64,000 bases of DNA from Tipula vernalis (GCA_958295665.1 OY282560.1:188576561-188640560); one strand, 5' to 3'; counted from the first letter of the stretch, positions 33,271-44,030 are shown. Notes: generated by a model not told the origin, from the letters alone. A program made the numbers and translations.

Positions 33271-34195
33271 ACTGAAAAAAATCCTACATCAATGTAGCCA
33301 AAAACTGCATTAACATTAAGAATAATTCGTTAAAACTGAGCCGATACGACCCTTCGTTAATATTAAGAAAATCATACGTTAATATAGTGAAACACACAAA
33401 TTTTTTTATTCTAATCTTAACTACTTACGTTGTAGTATTTATGAATTGATTCATATAAGATACGAAAAATGTTATTATTTTAAAGCAGTTAAAAGCATTT
33501 TTGGATGAACAACTTCTTATTATTAACGTAAGAAATTAAAGCTACCATGAAATTTTTCATAATACTAATGAAATGTTAAATCACATTAACGAATAAATTC
33601 ATACATATAAGTTTAGAAATTCATTATTAGTATTTACGAATTATTCGTGTAAAGGAAGAATGGCTCAGCAGTTATGAATAATTCACAAATATGATGATTA
33701 TTTTCATAAATATACTGAAAATAATTCATAATGTGTAGGAACGATAATTGATACACAAAACTACATAATATTTATTTATGGTTACAAGAATGTAAATTTT
33801 TGGGTCGATTGATGAATAAATTCATAAAATCAATACACCCAATTCTAGAGAAATAAAAAACTTAAAATGTTGTAATTTTATTTTTGTTTATTTTATTAGT
33901 CAACATGGCGCTTACTATTCCTATTAATTTTTTTAATCAGTAATTATATTTATTTTTAAATTTTAGAAGATTAAGTTGATAAAATTTATGAACAAATTTG
34001 ATAAGAGGTAATTTAATCCAAAATATTTGCAATGCGCCGTGGTTCATTTTATTGCCCTCTGTAAATTTAATAAATTGAATTACAATCACACACTACTTTT
34101 AATTGCATATTTTGTTACCTTTTAAAACATTCAATGAATTCGTTTGATCCCATTACTGCAAAAACGATTTTAATCTATTGCCTCCTTCTTGTGCT
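33271..34195. repeat. Dispersed AT-rich repeat, copy 2
   Basis: It begins CACTGAAAAAAATCC and shares AATTCGTTAAAACTGAGCCG with copy 1. The body is rich in CGTTAATAT and AATTCATAAATA phrases and is noncoding. Its right end is not clear. A LINE fragment is inserted just beyond it at 34252. Confidence 0.5.
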
Positions 34196-34343
34196 GCTGA
34201 TACATTTTGATATACAGGAGCGGCAAAATTTGGAATGGCTGATACCGTATAGGTTAGGTTAGGTTGGGTTGGAGTGGCTGCTTACGCACACTTAGACCGG
34301 TGACGGTCCATTGTGATACCACAGGATGTATCCCCTTTTACTC

Positions 34344-34692
34344 CTATTGGAACCATTTCGAGCTACTTATGTAGCGTAAGACGTCCCGCACTTTACTGTT
34401 TTCGAGATCCGAGAGGCAGTTCATCTTGAACTTACCTAAGTGTTTGTGCCTTCTGAGAGCCAATGCTGGACACGAGCAAAGGAAGTGGACCAACGTCTCT
34501 TCCTCCTCTTCGGCCAAGCAGCTTCTGCAGAAGTCATTAGCCTCCAGACCCAGCCTTCTTGCATGTTCTCCAAAAAGGCAGTGTCCCGTGAGAATTCCTA
34601 CGACCGTTCTTAATTCACGTCTGCGTAAGGATATTAATGCCTTAGTGCGCCCCAAGTCCAGCTTTGGCCAAACTTGTCTTGCAACTCTACAG
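34344..34692 (-). pseudogene. LINE ORF2 C-terminal zinc-finger region
   Basis: The minus strand reads LTGHCLFGEHARRLGLEAND followed by FCRSCLAEEEEETLVHFLCS and CPALALRRHKHLG. The C-x-x-C...H-x-x-x-x-C pattern plus CPAL...R...LG is the C-terminal motif of R1/LOA/I-type LINE ORF2. The frame is open to its stop at 34344. It is only a tail fragment. Confidence 0.8.
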
Positions 34693-34783
34693 GTTGCAAG
34701 ACAAGTTTGGCCAAAGCTGGACTTGGGGCGCACTAGGGCATTAACATCCTTACGCAGATGTGAATTAAGAACGGTCGTAGGAA
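34595..34783. repeat. ~90-bp-arm palindrome at the LINE 5' inversion
   Basis: ATTCCTACGACCGTTCTTAA... on the left and its reverse complement on the right meet around a seven-base spacer near 34689. The arms differ at a few positions. The right arm ends exactly at the insertion boundary. Confidence 0.85.
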
Positions 34784-34997
34784 TGATACCGTATAAGGTG
34801 GATCGAATTCTGAATCGTCAACCATGATCATATTTGAATCGATATAGGTACGACATTTTCTTGCCAGCAACTTCAATATATATATATAATAATGCTGCAG
34901 TATTGTTAACTCATTAAAATTTAGTCCTGTAGATCACATAATTAATTTATTTACACATTATTTATGACTAAAAGAAATTTATCTTTTTCACAGAAAA

Positions 34998-36087
34998 GTG
35001 TTCTTATTGTAATTTCACCGAATGAAAATTGGCTCTTTTTTAATAAGAACACGTGCAAAACGAAAACACTTGTACTGGCAAAAAATAACATATTTAACTG
35101 TTTTTCAGCATACAAAAATCTGTTACATTAAAAATTTTTCAATGTAAATTATTACATTTGTTCCTTTCAAGCACGCACTTGTTAATAAAGAAGCGAAAGC
35201 AATTTATTTACTTTCGTTGTTCCGAATATTATTCAACTTAACTTTATTTTCATAGATGCTACGAATAGATTCGTCCAATAATTAATAGTACGAACAAATT
35301 CATATACATTACGTAATGATGAAACTTGATGTTTTCGCATAATTAGAAATGCAATGAAGCTCTTATGTACAATATATGAATTTGTTCTTGTTGTTAATTT
35401 AATGAAGGAATTTATTTATCAATATTACGTGAAAAAAAAAACGTGAAATTTACAATTTAATTGTATTATTTATGAACATTTTCATCAAATTCAAATTGAA
35501 AAAAGACGGTTGCTGAAAGGTTATGTCTACTAGTTTTTTTCGATTTCTTTTACTTGAAAAATGGAAAATCACTAATATCTGACGTGTGTATGCATTTCAC
35601 TTCGGTAGCACTTTCTGTTTCGGAGGTGGAAATGATAAAAGAAAATTATTATTCAATAGATGTCATAAAAGTAGGATTTCTTCAAACATACGCAGCCACC
35701 CAAACATACATTTAAAATTCGAATTATAATATTCATATATTGTAATGCCACATTCGTTAATATAACGAACAATAAGTATTTAACAAATATTTTCGTGCTC
35801 GTCTTATTCATAAATATTATGAATTGTTCATAAATGTAGTTTTTTAATAAAATCATGCAAGTTACACTAACACGCAAACAACATGTGAATGTATTATATC
35901 TATAGCACAATAAACTAAACCATTTTTTAGTTTATGAACTATGATTCGTACTATTAACGCACAAATGTTTATGAATATTTTCCTAAATTTGGTTTGTTTC
36001 GTAAATATAGTAATTTTCACATTAATAGTACGAATTGTGGTTAATGAACGCCATTCGTAAATAAAATGCAAAAAAAATTTTTCAGTG
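34998..36087. repeat. Dispersed AT-rich repeat, copy 3
   Basis: The left end reads CACAGAAAAGTGTT and the right end TTTTTCAGTG, so the termini are short inverted CAC(A/T)GAAAA motifs. The interior matches copy 1 in two blocks (35248-35310 and 35942-36066). There is no coding capacity. Confidence 0.6.
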
Positions 36088-36189
36088 CACTATCTTGCAA
36101 TCATTTATCCACAATCCACCATTACCATAAGATCTCGGTTTAATCTATTCACAACACAACTAGACGTGCATACATTATACTACAAAGAA

Positions 36190-37990
36190 TTACGAGTATT
36201 CAACCAAATTTTCCAGTTGACACCATACGACACAAAATTTCGGCCAACATAAAATTGGCTGATCCGCAGAGTTCCCTTCACCGAACAACATCGACGTTCT
36301 CATTAGTGTCGATTTGCATTACAAGCTCCAATCCATGGAACAAATCAAATTGGCTGATGATTTTCCGGAGAGCAACCAACATTCATATTCGTATAACAAC
36401 AAATATGACCGATCGTTTAACAAATTCAGTTTCAAAGCTCTGGGATATTAAAAATATTACAATGGATCAACCACCATTCTCATCTCAAGAACAACAAGTA
36501 GAGAAGCATTTTGAAGAACATACTAACTAAATGTGATGCTTCGCGTAAATTCCTCTTCCATTAATACAATCACCATCGCTTCTATAGGAAACGCCTTCTA
36601 TAGAAGGCATTGGATAAGGATCACAAATTAAAAGCACTGTATATGTCATTTTTAAGTGAATATTGCTAGGATGTATGACACTTGTGTTAGAAGAATCATT
36701 TTATTCTTATGGAGGAATCAAAGCCATTTATTAAGGTAAAGTCAGCAATGTCAGTTTACCTTTTGTAACATTGTTTGGTGCTATTATCGGTAGAGTAAAA
36801 GCTAGTCCGTACGTCTCCACTTGGTTTTATCCTGACTTTACTTCGAATTGAGAGAGCATAAAACTGTCTTCGGCAATCGTACTACAATAATTCAACGTTT
36901 GTCAAACATACAGGATTAAAAGCGTTCGAGTCTAAAATCAATCCAGCCGATACCGTTTCAGGAGGATGCTCTCCTGACTCGTATAGGATAAAGAGGATGA
37001 TGTTTATGATCGCATCAAATATAAAAATAATTTTATTAGCTTAAGCAGCAAGGCTTACGTTCATCGACTCAAACACAACACATAAGGCACCCCAAAAAGG
37101 AGAGATCATTTGGTCAATTGAATGATTCGGAATACCAATCCGGCTTGGAGATGTAAGTACGTCGCCTTAAAAAAATTAATTTCCTGAAGAATTTCTGAAC
37201 CTAGAACCTATTTCAGAAAACCGACCACCTAAATGCTTTATCCCTTTTCGTGAAGCCAATTTGATTCGGGTGGGCAGACTTCTAAAAGTGTTATCTTATG
37301 AAAACATTCTATTCTGTTATTCTCACGTCATCCTTTCACATGTATACTATTCTTTTATATTACCTTAATTTTCAAGATCATGCCGGCCCACGAGCTTTAT
37401 TAGTAGCAGTAAGGCAACACTACTGGCCCTTAAATGGAAGGCGACTCTCAAGGAAAGTTTGAAATGTTCATAGCTGTTTTAAAGTCTGGCCATTCGGAAT
37501 AAGACAACAAAAGGGCCAACAACTACCAGAACGTGTTCGTAGTGCATACTCTTACGTATGTAAGTATAAGAAAATGTTTAGCGATTTTGGTACGAATTTT
37601 ATATATAGACGAACTCGAAGCTCCAGGAATTGTACAAGTTATTTCACAGTCAACAATAATGTCAATAAGAAAGTCTGAAGATTTACCAATACGACATAAG
37701 AAGTATTACTCACTCTGGTCAAACAGAAAGAAGCAATTTTGAATTAAAAGCACCAGACGTTCGAATTACGTTCAACAATTGCATCAATATTGTTGAATCC
37801 GTTAGTTCAAAGAATATCTCACAGAATTATAAAATGGTAGACACTGGAGAGTAAAAATATCACAATTAACGGACTTTGATTGATCAAGGTGGTCGATATC
37901 CACCCAGATGTCGATAATTTATTAGGTGTCGTTACGCTGAAGACTGCAAGTAGCAAACTGAAGCAAGCTATCTCCAAATTTTATTGACCT
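36190..37990 (+). pseudogene. BEL/Pao pol remnant, RT deleted
   Basis: The end of the protease domain (LADP, then in another frame EFPSPNNIDVLISVDLHYKL, about 36255-36330) is followed by LWDIKNITMDQPPFSSQEQQ and VEKHFEEH (36440-36530), the linker before RT. The RT and most of RNase H are missing or unreadable. Pieces of the integrase region follow: ANLIRVGRLL (37255-37290), ARALLVAVRQHYWPLNGRRL-like sequence (37390-37450), a degraded D-x-G-T-N-F (~37580), and the C-terminal HPDVDNLLGVVTLKTAS (37895-37950). The protease-linker wording is close to the BEL element at 59461. It is defective throughout. Confidence 0.75.
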
Positions 37991-38108
37991 TGTAGATCTA
38001 TTCTACAGTTAATAACTTAATGAATAGTAAAAAAAAAAGAAATATTTTAGATTAAAAAGAAATAAATAATAATAATAAATAATAAAACTTTAAAAACGTA
38101 AAATGAGA

Positions 38109-40211
38109 TTAAAAATTGCAATTACTAATTGCCTTCCGAAAATACACTCTGGATCTCTCAAAATGAAATAAATGGTAAAATTCATTAAAAATTCTAGCCA
38201 TTGACTTGGTTGGTTCATTGGAACCATAATTCGTTCTATGAAAATCAACAAACAAAAATTCCCTTGGCCGCAAGCTTCTGGTAGGTACATAAATGCTCCA
38301 AGCAGAAATGAGTTCAAGACACTTAATGCGGCCACTAAGAGAATCACTAACAAATAAGGCAGAGGCAATTTTTCGGCGTTTAACCAACGTATCAATGTGA
38401 AGGCACTCACACCGAATCACATACGATGGGAGACTGCGCACCTGTTCCCACATAGATAGATGACGATCAGAAAAATAACCAAGCTTCCTGGCCATATAGA
38501 TAGTAAAACGTTTCTGAATAGATTCCAATCTTGCAATATGCACATCATGATGAGGATACCAAACCACTAAAGCATATTCAAGGTGAGAGCTTACTAAAGA
38601 AGTATATAAACTAACACACAAAAATGCATCCATAAAATCCTTTGTCATTCTAAAAATAAAACCTAACATAGAATTGGCCTTTAATATTATTTTATCTATG
38701 TGTAAAGCAAAAGTTAATTTCTGATCAAACAGAACTCCTAAATCAACAGTTGAAGTTACTCTACAAAGTAGATCTCCATCAAAATAATAATTAACAATAT
38801 TTGGATTGAGTGTTCTGAAAAACGACATCACCTTACACTTCTGTACATTGATGAACAATTTATTCTTAGAGCACCAACTAGACAATATATTAATTACAGA
38901 TTGCAAAACCTCAGCATCACTTACAGATTGAACATGCATTAAAATCTTCTAATCATCAGCAAATAATAAACATTTACAGAGTTTAAAAGTATTAGGAATA
39001 TCATTCACGAATAAAAGAAATATAATTAGGCCTAAATGGGACCCCTGAGGGACTCCTGAATGACAATAGATATAATCTGACTTAACATCATTCAATAGAA
39101 CATACTGCTTCCTACCAACTAGATAAGAAGAAATCCATTTAAGAAAATTTGGATCAAGACCAATAACCGAAAGTTTTTCAATAATAATTTTATGGTCGAT
39201 TGAATCAAAAGCTTTAGCAAAATCAAAGTAAATTGAATCAACTTGGGCGCCTTTAGATTCAAGTGACTCAATAGTGAATTTAGTAAATTGCAACATATTG
39301 GTAGTCGTAGATTTTCCACTGGTGAAACCATGCTGAAAACAAGAAATTATCTCTTTAGTATGGAATAACAAATGTTTCGACACAATTAATTCGAAAAGTT
39401 TTGGTATAGACGAAAGAATTGAAATACCACGATAATTTGATATATCAGAACGGTTAGGGTTACCCTTTTTGTAAATTGGAACAATGTGAGAAATTTTCCA
39501 AGCTGTAGGAAATTGTCCAGAAATTAATGATTGGTTAATAAGATAACATAATGGAGTTACAATATATGAGCTCACACATTTAAGTATTGACGAAGGTATC
39601 CCATCAGGCCCACATCCATCATTAAAATCTGACAGATATTCATAAATGTCATCTTCAGTTATTGTTAGGTACGGAATGTTAAATTGGCAATTACTAACAG
39701 TAGGGTCGCTATCAAAGGATCCGTAATTAACTTTATACACCGATTGAAAGAAACTAGCAAAACCCTCGCAGATTTCAGAAACCGTGCTCAGTTTACCTCC
39801 ATTAAAAACCATTACCGATGGAAAGTCAGTTGTATTACGTTTTTCGTTAACAAACTTCCAAAATGTTTTAGGGTTTTGTTTGATATTAGTTTCAATCACA
39901 CTTATATACTGACAATATTTAGAATGAAATACAGATTTAAATTGTTCACGTAGCTCAACAAATTTGGATTTATTAAGTTGACAATTATTGGATCTGAATC
40001 TATAGTAAGCTCTATTTTTACGGTTACGTAAGTTGATCAAATCAGAATCAAACCATGGTGGGTAATTATAGTTACGTTTTTTCCTCAAAGGTACGAATTT
40101 ATCAAAAGCAGCAAATAGTAAGTCATTAAAATCTTTTACATTTTCATTAACATCATTGGCTCGAAAAAAATCATCCCAACAAATGCAACGGAGATAATCA
40201 GAGAGACCAGG
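38109..40211 (-). pseudogene. CR1-like LINE A ORF2, reverse transcriptase part
   Basis: From the MITE junction the minus frame reads PGLSDYLRCICWDDFF, then the RT: GCGPDGIPSSILK, W-K-I-S-H-I-V-P-I-Y-K-K-G, YRGISILSSIPKLFE, HGFTSGKSTTTNMLQF, IYFDFAKAFDSIDH (first catalytic D), GVPQGSHLGLIIFLLFVND and LFADD. An in-frame TAG (38949-38951) follows directly after FADD. The same frame then continues for about 280 codons through the thumb and C-terminal region to the stop at 38109. There is one nonsense codon in roughly 700; otherwise the domain is intact. RT uses nicked target DNA as primer. Confidence 0.85.
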
Positions 40212-40459
40212 GGCTCTATTCTCGAATTCCACATCCATTTTCCACATGTGGACAACTGTCAAAATTCATAAAAATTGAATTTTTTCGGTACTAAGGGAAT
40301 ATTTCCGATTGGGTATAAGCATGTGGAAAAAATTCCCCATATAGGAAAATGTCCATGCTGCATGTGTTTTATATACGAATTACAATTTTCGAACGTTTTT
40401 GTGTGAACTTTGACAGATGTCCACATGTGGAAAACGGATGTGGAATTCGAGAATAGGCC
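40212..40459. mobile_element. MITE B, copy 1, CCAGG duplication
   Basis: TIRs of about 52 bp: left GGCTCTATTCTCGAATTCCA and the reverse complement of the right end GGCCTATTCTCGAATTCCAC. CCAGG occurs on both sides (40207-40211 and 40460-40464). It is inserted in the CR1-like ORF2 of LINE A. The same element lies in inverse orientation at 54230-54480. Confidence 0.88.
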
Positions 40460-40812
40460 CCAGGTGTGTCGCATTCCTTAAAATCATAAAACGAATCAAA
40501 AAAAGAAAAAACCCGACATTTATCATCTCGATTTCCAACATGAAATATAATCTCGAGGGAAATATAATGACTATATCACTCATTAAATTATAAAAATCAA
40601 TGTATGCCTGGTTTTTCTAATAGTTAAAATATAGTAACTATGGTTACATCGATTATATAAGCCTTTGTATAATCGATTATATAAACATTTGTAAAATATA
40701 GTAGCATAATTAAAATCGTGTAGGCTTAGCAAATTTGAAATTTGACAAAAGAAAAAACAACAATTCTGTTTATATATGTCAGTTTCCAGTTATCGACTTC
40801 AATAAATCCAAA

Positions 40813-42035
40813 ATGGATCGTTTCGGGAATAATTCTTTACAAATAATTGATGAAATGATCGAAAACAACAAGCCGGCAAATACAAAAAAAACTCACGAAT
40901 ATGTTTTAAGACAATTTAATCAATTTTGTAATGTGCGAAAGTACCAGTTGGATGAAAATACAACCAACGAAGAACTCGCCCTAATTCTAAAAGATTGGGC
41001 TTTCAACATGCGGAAACAAGATGGCACGGAGTATAAGGAAGGAGTAGTTAAAATAATTTGGAATATTACCGCTAAAATGGTGCACCAGAAATATTTTACG
41101 CAATTTAAGCGAACCATTGACCCATTTAAAGATGTAGTGTTTCAAGCCGCGGTAAATGCGAAAAATTCGAAAAGAAGAGTACTTCAGGCTATTCCGACGA
41201 AACGAAAAATCAGCTCAACGGCGTTAGTGGCTGATGAAATCAGCAAAATTTTGTATACATTTGACGAAAACACGCCCTCCGGTCTGCAACGTAAATTTTA
41301 TCAAATTGCTGCTGTGGAACTCGCTTGGCGTGGAGGTGAATCAGTTTTGTGCCTTTTAGACTATTTTACAGATGAAAAAGATAATTTCGGGAAAGAAACA
41401 GGACGTATCGAATATAATACGGTTTTCTCTAAAACCGCCCAAGGAGGAAATCAGCGAACAGCTGAAAATAAATGGTTAACTACAAATGCAGAAAACATAA
41501 ATCATTGCCCTGTCCGATTATATAGAAAAATGATGTCGAAACGGACCAAAAGCATTAAAACTAATCGTTTATTTCTTACTGTGAATAAAGACTGGAATAA
41601 ATATCCGGATAGTTGCTGGTACAAAAATATTCCGCTCGGAGTAAACGAACTCAGTAAATGGACAAAACAAGGTGCAGCATCTATAGGAATAGACACAAAA
41701 AGAGTAAAAATAACCAACCACTCGAATAGGTCAACCGCTGTTAGCGAATTATCAAGTGCTGGAAAACAAGCGTTCAGGAAATAATAAAAATTACAGGCCA
41801 CACCTCAGCCAATTCCATTCAACCATACCTTCAACTAAACGAAAAACATCACAACAGCATAATTTCAAATTTAAGGAAAGATACAACCTTAATTAAAGAA
41901 GAACCGCCTTCTTCCGTAGAAGAACCGTCTTCTTCCTTAAAAGAACCGTCTTCTTCCTTAAAGGAACCGTCTTCTCAACCGTCTAATGCAGCAACAAATA
42001 TCTATAATAATTGTACATTTATTTATAATTATTAA
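40813..42035 (+). pseudogene. Crypton tyrosine recombinase, one frameshift
   Basis: ATG 40813 opens MDRFGNNSLQIIDEMIENNK. An N-terminal SAM-like DNA-binding region (KKTHEYVLRQFNQFC) is followed by the catalytic domain: AAVELAWRGGESVLCLLDYF (the first arginine region), SKTAQGG, HCPVRLYRKMM, SCWYKNIPLGVNELSKW and NHSNRSTAV (H-x-x-R box). The frame stops at 41784, but shifting one base near 41765 gives a continuation through KITGHTSANSIQPYLQL, with the late H and a candidate catalytic Y, to a TAA at 42033-42035. The tail has repeats of K/V-E-E-P-S-S-S. The order and wording match Crypton and Crypton-derived DUF3504 proteins. Such enzymes cut and rejoin DNA through a covalent tyrosine link. Confidence 0.8.
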
Positions 42036-42092
42036 AATTGTAACTTTTCTATTTAAATTTATTGTTTTCTTTATTCAAGATATAGTTTCCTG

Positions 42093-42228
42093 TATACCAC
42101 ACGACAATGGATAATTTTCTCTTATTTCGACGTATTGCCTTTGCAAAACACCACTCGACCTTCGGTCTCGTGGTGTTTCAGGCAATACGTCTCGTATAAT
42201 CGAAAATTTTCGATCGTCTTGTGGTATA
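42093..42228. repeat. 136-bp imperfect hairpin at the Crypton 3' end
   Basis: TATACCAC at the left pairs with GTGGTATA at the right. Inside, CGACGTATTGCC pairs with GGCAATACGTC(T)CG, and AACACCAC(T)CGACC pairs with GGTCTCGTGGTGTT around a TTCG tetraloop. Internal mismatches and bulges leave a long, mostly paired stem. It could be a terminator-like or recombination-site fold, or a separate small palindromic insertion. Confidence 0.85.
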
Positions 42229-42242
42229 ACATACGAATATAT

Positions 42243-42923
42243 TTTCCTTGAAAGATGTCAAAGACTCATGAACTGACAAATATTCCGTATTATTAACAAA
42301 AATTAAATCTAAAAACGAATTGTTGTAATTACAAAATAAATTAACTTGTTTGAGATTGAAACTGAACAGTGCATCCACCACCGCTGCATCATTTGCATAT
42401 AGAATGTCCGAAGAGAGTAACCCCAAAGACTCAGTTTCACTATCAACCAACCAATGAATGTTACTTAAATTAAAATCACCTAATACAACTAAAGTATCAT
42501 TATAATTAATTATATTAACCAATTCACATATACAATCTACATGACTCAAATAAACATCAGTAGGTGAGCCAGGTATGTATACAAAACTATAAAATAAAAT
42601 AAATTATTACAAATTAAAACTTTGACACATAAAAATTCAATAGAGCCACATCCAGGTACTACAACCAGCTCACTTTGCATAGAAGAATGGGCTGCAAACA
42701 GCACACCACCTCTACTTTTTTTAGTGCTGTTAAAAATAGATCTATCACATCTATAAACGACAAAGTCATCAGAAAAGAACTCATTATTAAAGATCCCCTC
42801 ATGAAATCCAGTTTCCACAAGAGCAAAAAATTGAAAATCCGTTGAATAAAAGAAATTCAAAAATTCAGCTGACTTAGACGACATACGCCCAACATTACGA
42901 TAAAATAATCTCGGAGACGTCAA
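42243..42923 (-). pseudogene. CR1-like LINE A ORF2, AP endonuclease part
   Basis: The N-terminal part in one minus frame shows FYRNVGRMSSK, FFALVETGFHEG (the conserved E) and SRGGVLFAAHSS. After a frameshift near 42555 the second half shows TLVVLGDFNLSNIHW (GDFN motif) and SFLDLIFVNN. The last motif, S-D-H or its equivalent, lies beyond the Crypton. Endonuclease plus RT make the LINE ORF2 that nicks target DNA and primes reverse transcription. The frameshift and insertions inactivate it. Confidence 0.8.
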
Positions 42924-42964
42924 ATTATAATGATTAGTTTGTTTATCAAAACGACTGGCATTAG

Positions 42965-43846
42965 TTAAAGAGTTGGTTGGTTTCGTTGAAGAACGGGAAA
43001 ATTCGATTTATTGGTTCGTCCCTTATTAAAAATTACAAATTCTTTAATTAATGACCCAGCAGGCCAAGAAGTAGGTTGCAATAAATTCTCAAAATCAGTA
43101 ACGTTTACATATAATTTAAATGACGAAAAATTACGGTCTACATCATTAATCCATCGAGATATAATACGCTGGCAGTTTACATTCTCAATGTTAAATTTAT
43201 CTTTAAGAAAATCCAAAATTACAGCTTCGGAAACATCTTTATGGAGTCGAGAAACAAATAAAGTTTTACGTGGCTTCACAACCTGGAGCGATGAGACCAG
43301 ATCACCAGTGCCAATAATAATTGGTCGCTCAGAAAGAGGTTTGATATGATGTGCAGCCCCACTATTATGAGCATGATGAGAAGCTTGAAACGACAGTGGC
43401 GATTTAGTATTATTCTTCGATTGATCCCGATCATGATTGATTGAGTTTGCAGATGACTTAAATACTTGACCATCAACATCACTAGCATCGATTAACGGTT
43501 CATGACCAGAACAGCAATCAGGAATATGGTGAGATTTGTTCAAAATCTCAGTAATCAGTTTGTTAATAGCGGCCACATCCGCTTCAAATTTCTTTATAAC
43601 TAAGGCCTCTGCAGCTCTATCAGCAGCCAGATCAACCTTTTGCCACAATTTCGAGATGTTGTGATTATTAATCCAATCATTACGGCCATTACAGAAATAA
43701 CAAATATTCATAATTTTTTTTATGGAATTATTGGCGGTTCGATCAATACCGGTACACTCCAAGTGGAATTGTTTACCACAAAAACTGCAGGGAACTATAT
43801 CCACAAAAGTAAATCCAAAGGATTTAGTACAGCTGTTGCATGACAT
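42965..43846 (-). CDS. CR1-like LINE A ORF1 with PHD finger, 293 aa
   Basis: ATG at 43846 (minus) opens an intact 293-codon frame. Residues 3-52 form a PHD-type zinc finger: CNSC, CSFCGKQFHLECTG and ICYFC. A charged segment with helical character (about 65-105) and a polar linker follow. The C-terminal third (KTLFVSRLHKDVSEAVILDF ... SFKLYVNVTDFENLLQPTSW PAGSLIKEF) matches the C-terminal domain of the second element's ORF1 at 52877. Such ORF1 proteins bind the element RNA. PHD fingers can bind chromatin, but that role here is inference. It is complete, although its ORF2 is broken. Confidence 0.8.
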   Translation of the reverse strand: MSCNSCTKSFGFTFVDIVPCSFCGKQFHLECTGIDRTANNSIKKIMNICYFCNGRNDWINNHNISKLWQKVDLAADRAAEALVIKKFEADVAAINKLITEILNKSHHIPDCCSGHEPLIDASDVDGQVFKSSANSINHDRDQSKNNTKSPLSFQASHHAHNSGAAHHIKPLSERPIIIGTGDLVSSLQVVKPRKTLFVSRLHKDVSEAVILDFLKDKFNIENVNCQRIISRWINDVDRNFSSFKLYVNVTDFENLLQPTSWPAGSLIKEFVIFNKGRTNKSNFPVLQRNQPTL

Positions 43847-43890
43847 TATGTAACCGGAGAATTATAAATTGAAAGTTTATTATATGATGT

Positions 43891-44010
43891 GTATTAAAAC
43901 AGCTAAAATTTGACAGTTATTTAATATTAAGTATAACGATTAATGATTAGTATTAAAACAGCTATAAATTGACAGTTATTTAATATTAAGTATTACGATT
44001 TATGATTTAT
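43891..44010 (-). repeat. 59-bp tandem duplication in LINE A 5' UTR
   Basis: GTATTAAAACAGCTA followed by TTGACAGTTATTTAATATTA occurs at about 43891 and again at about 43950. Tandem monomers in 5' UTRs are common in LINEs and can carry the internal promoter, but no promoter motif was confirmed here. Confidence 0.75.
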
Positions 44011-44030
44011 TAGTATGAAAGGCAGCACTG

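Larger units (their letters stand above)
34252..34783 (-). mobile_element. 5'-truncated LINE insertion with 5' inversion and 12-bp TSD
   Basis: TGATACCGTATA flanks both ends (34240-34251 and 34784-34795). The minus-strand 3' end is a simple tail, CCAACCTAACCTAACC, as seen in several insect LINEs. The last ~90 bp before the 5' end are an inverted copy of the adjacent LINE sequence, the pattern left by twin priming during target-primed reverse transcription. Only the last part of ORF2 is present (34344-34692). Confidence 0.85.
40577..42237 (+). mobile_element. Crypton-type tyrosine-recombinase element
   Basis: This block interrupts the minus-strand CR1-like endonuclease: ...SLTSFKENI reads up to about 42243 and the SHYISLE part resumes at about 40575. 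TATAT lies at both junctions (40572-40576, 42238-42242). Inside is a single gene with a Crypton-like (DUF3504-type) tyrosine recombinase. There are no inverted terminal repeats and no RT, as expected of Cryptons. A 136-bp hairpin lies 9 bp from the right end. The left end has two copies of ATCGATTATATA (about 40648-40685), perhaps promoter or recombination sites. Boundaries depend on the reading of the interrupted LINE. Confidence 0.7.
38040..44030 (-). mobile_element. CR1-like LINE A, interrupted by a MITE and a Crypton
   Basis: Minus-strand order is 5' UTR with tandem repeats, ORF1 with PHD finger, ORF2 endonuclease, ORF2 reverse transcriptase, then a 3' tail rich in ATTATT-type repeats near 38050-38090. 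Two later insertions split ORF2: the MITE at 40212-40459 and the Crypton at 40577-42237. A second element of the same type lies at 52700-57535. The ends are approximate because no target duplication was established. Confidence 0.8.

Noticed and set aside
34250..34275. GGTTAGGTTAGGTT considered as an interstitial telomere repeat
   Set aside because: It is only two to three units and sits exactly at the 3' tail of a LINE insertion bounded by a 12-bp duplication, which explains it better.
34426..34827. 133-codon plus-strand frame
   Set aside because: It is antisense to the LINE ORF2 C-terminus and continues through the palindrome. The minus-strand reading has the zinc-finger motif.
40735..40812. 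Earlier start for the Crypton recombinase
   Set aside because: The upstream in-frame codon is TTG. The first ATG is at 40813 and gives a normal N-terminus.
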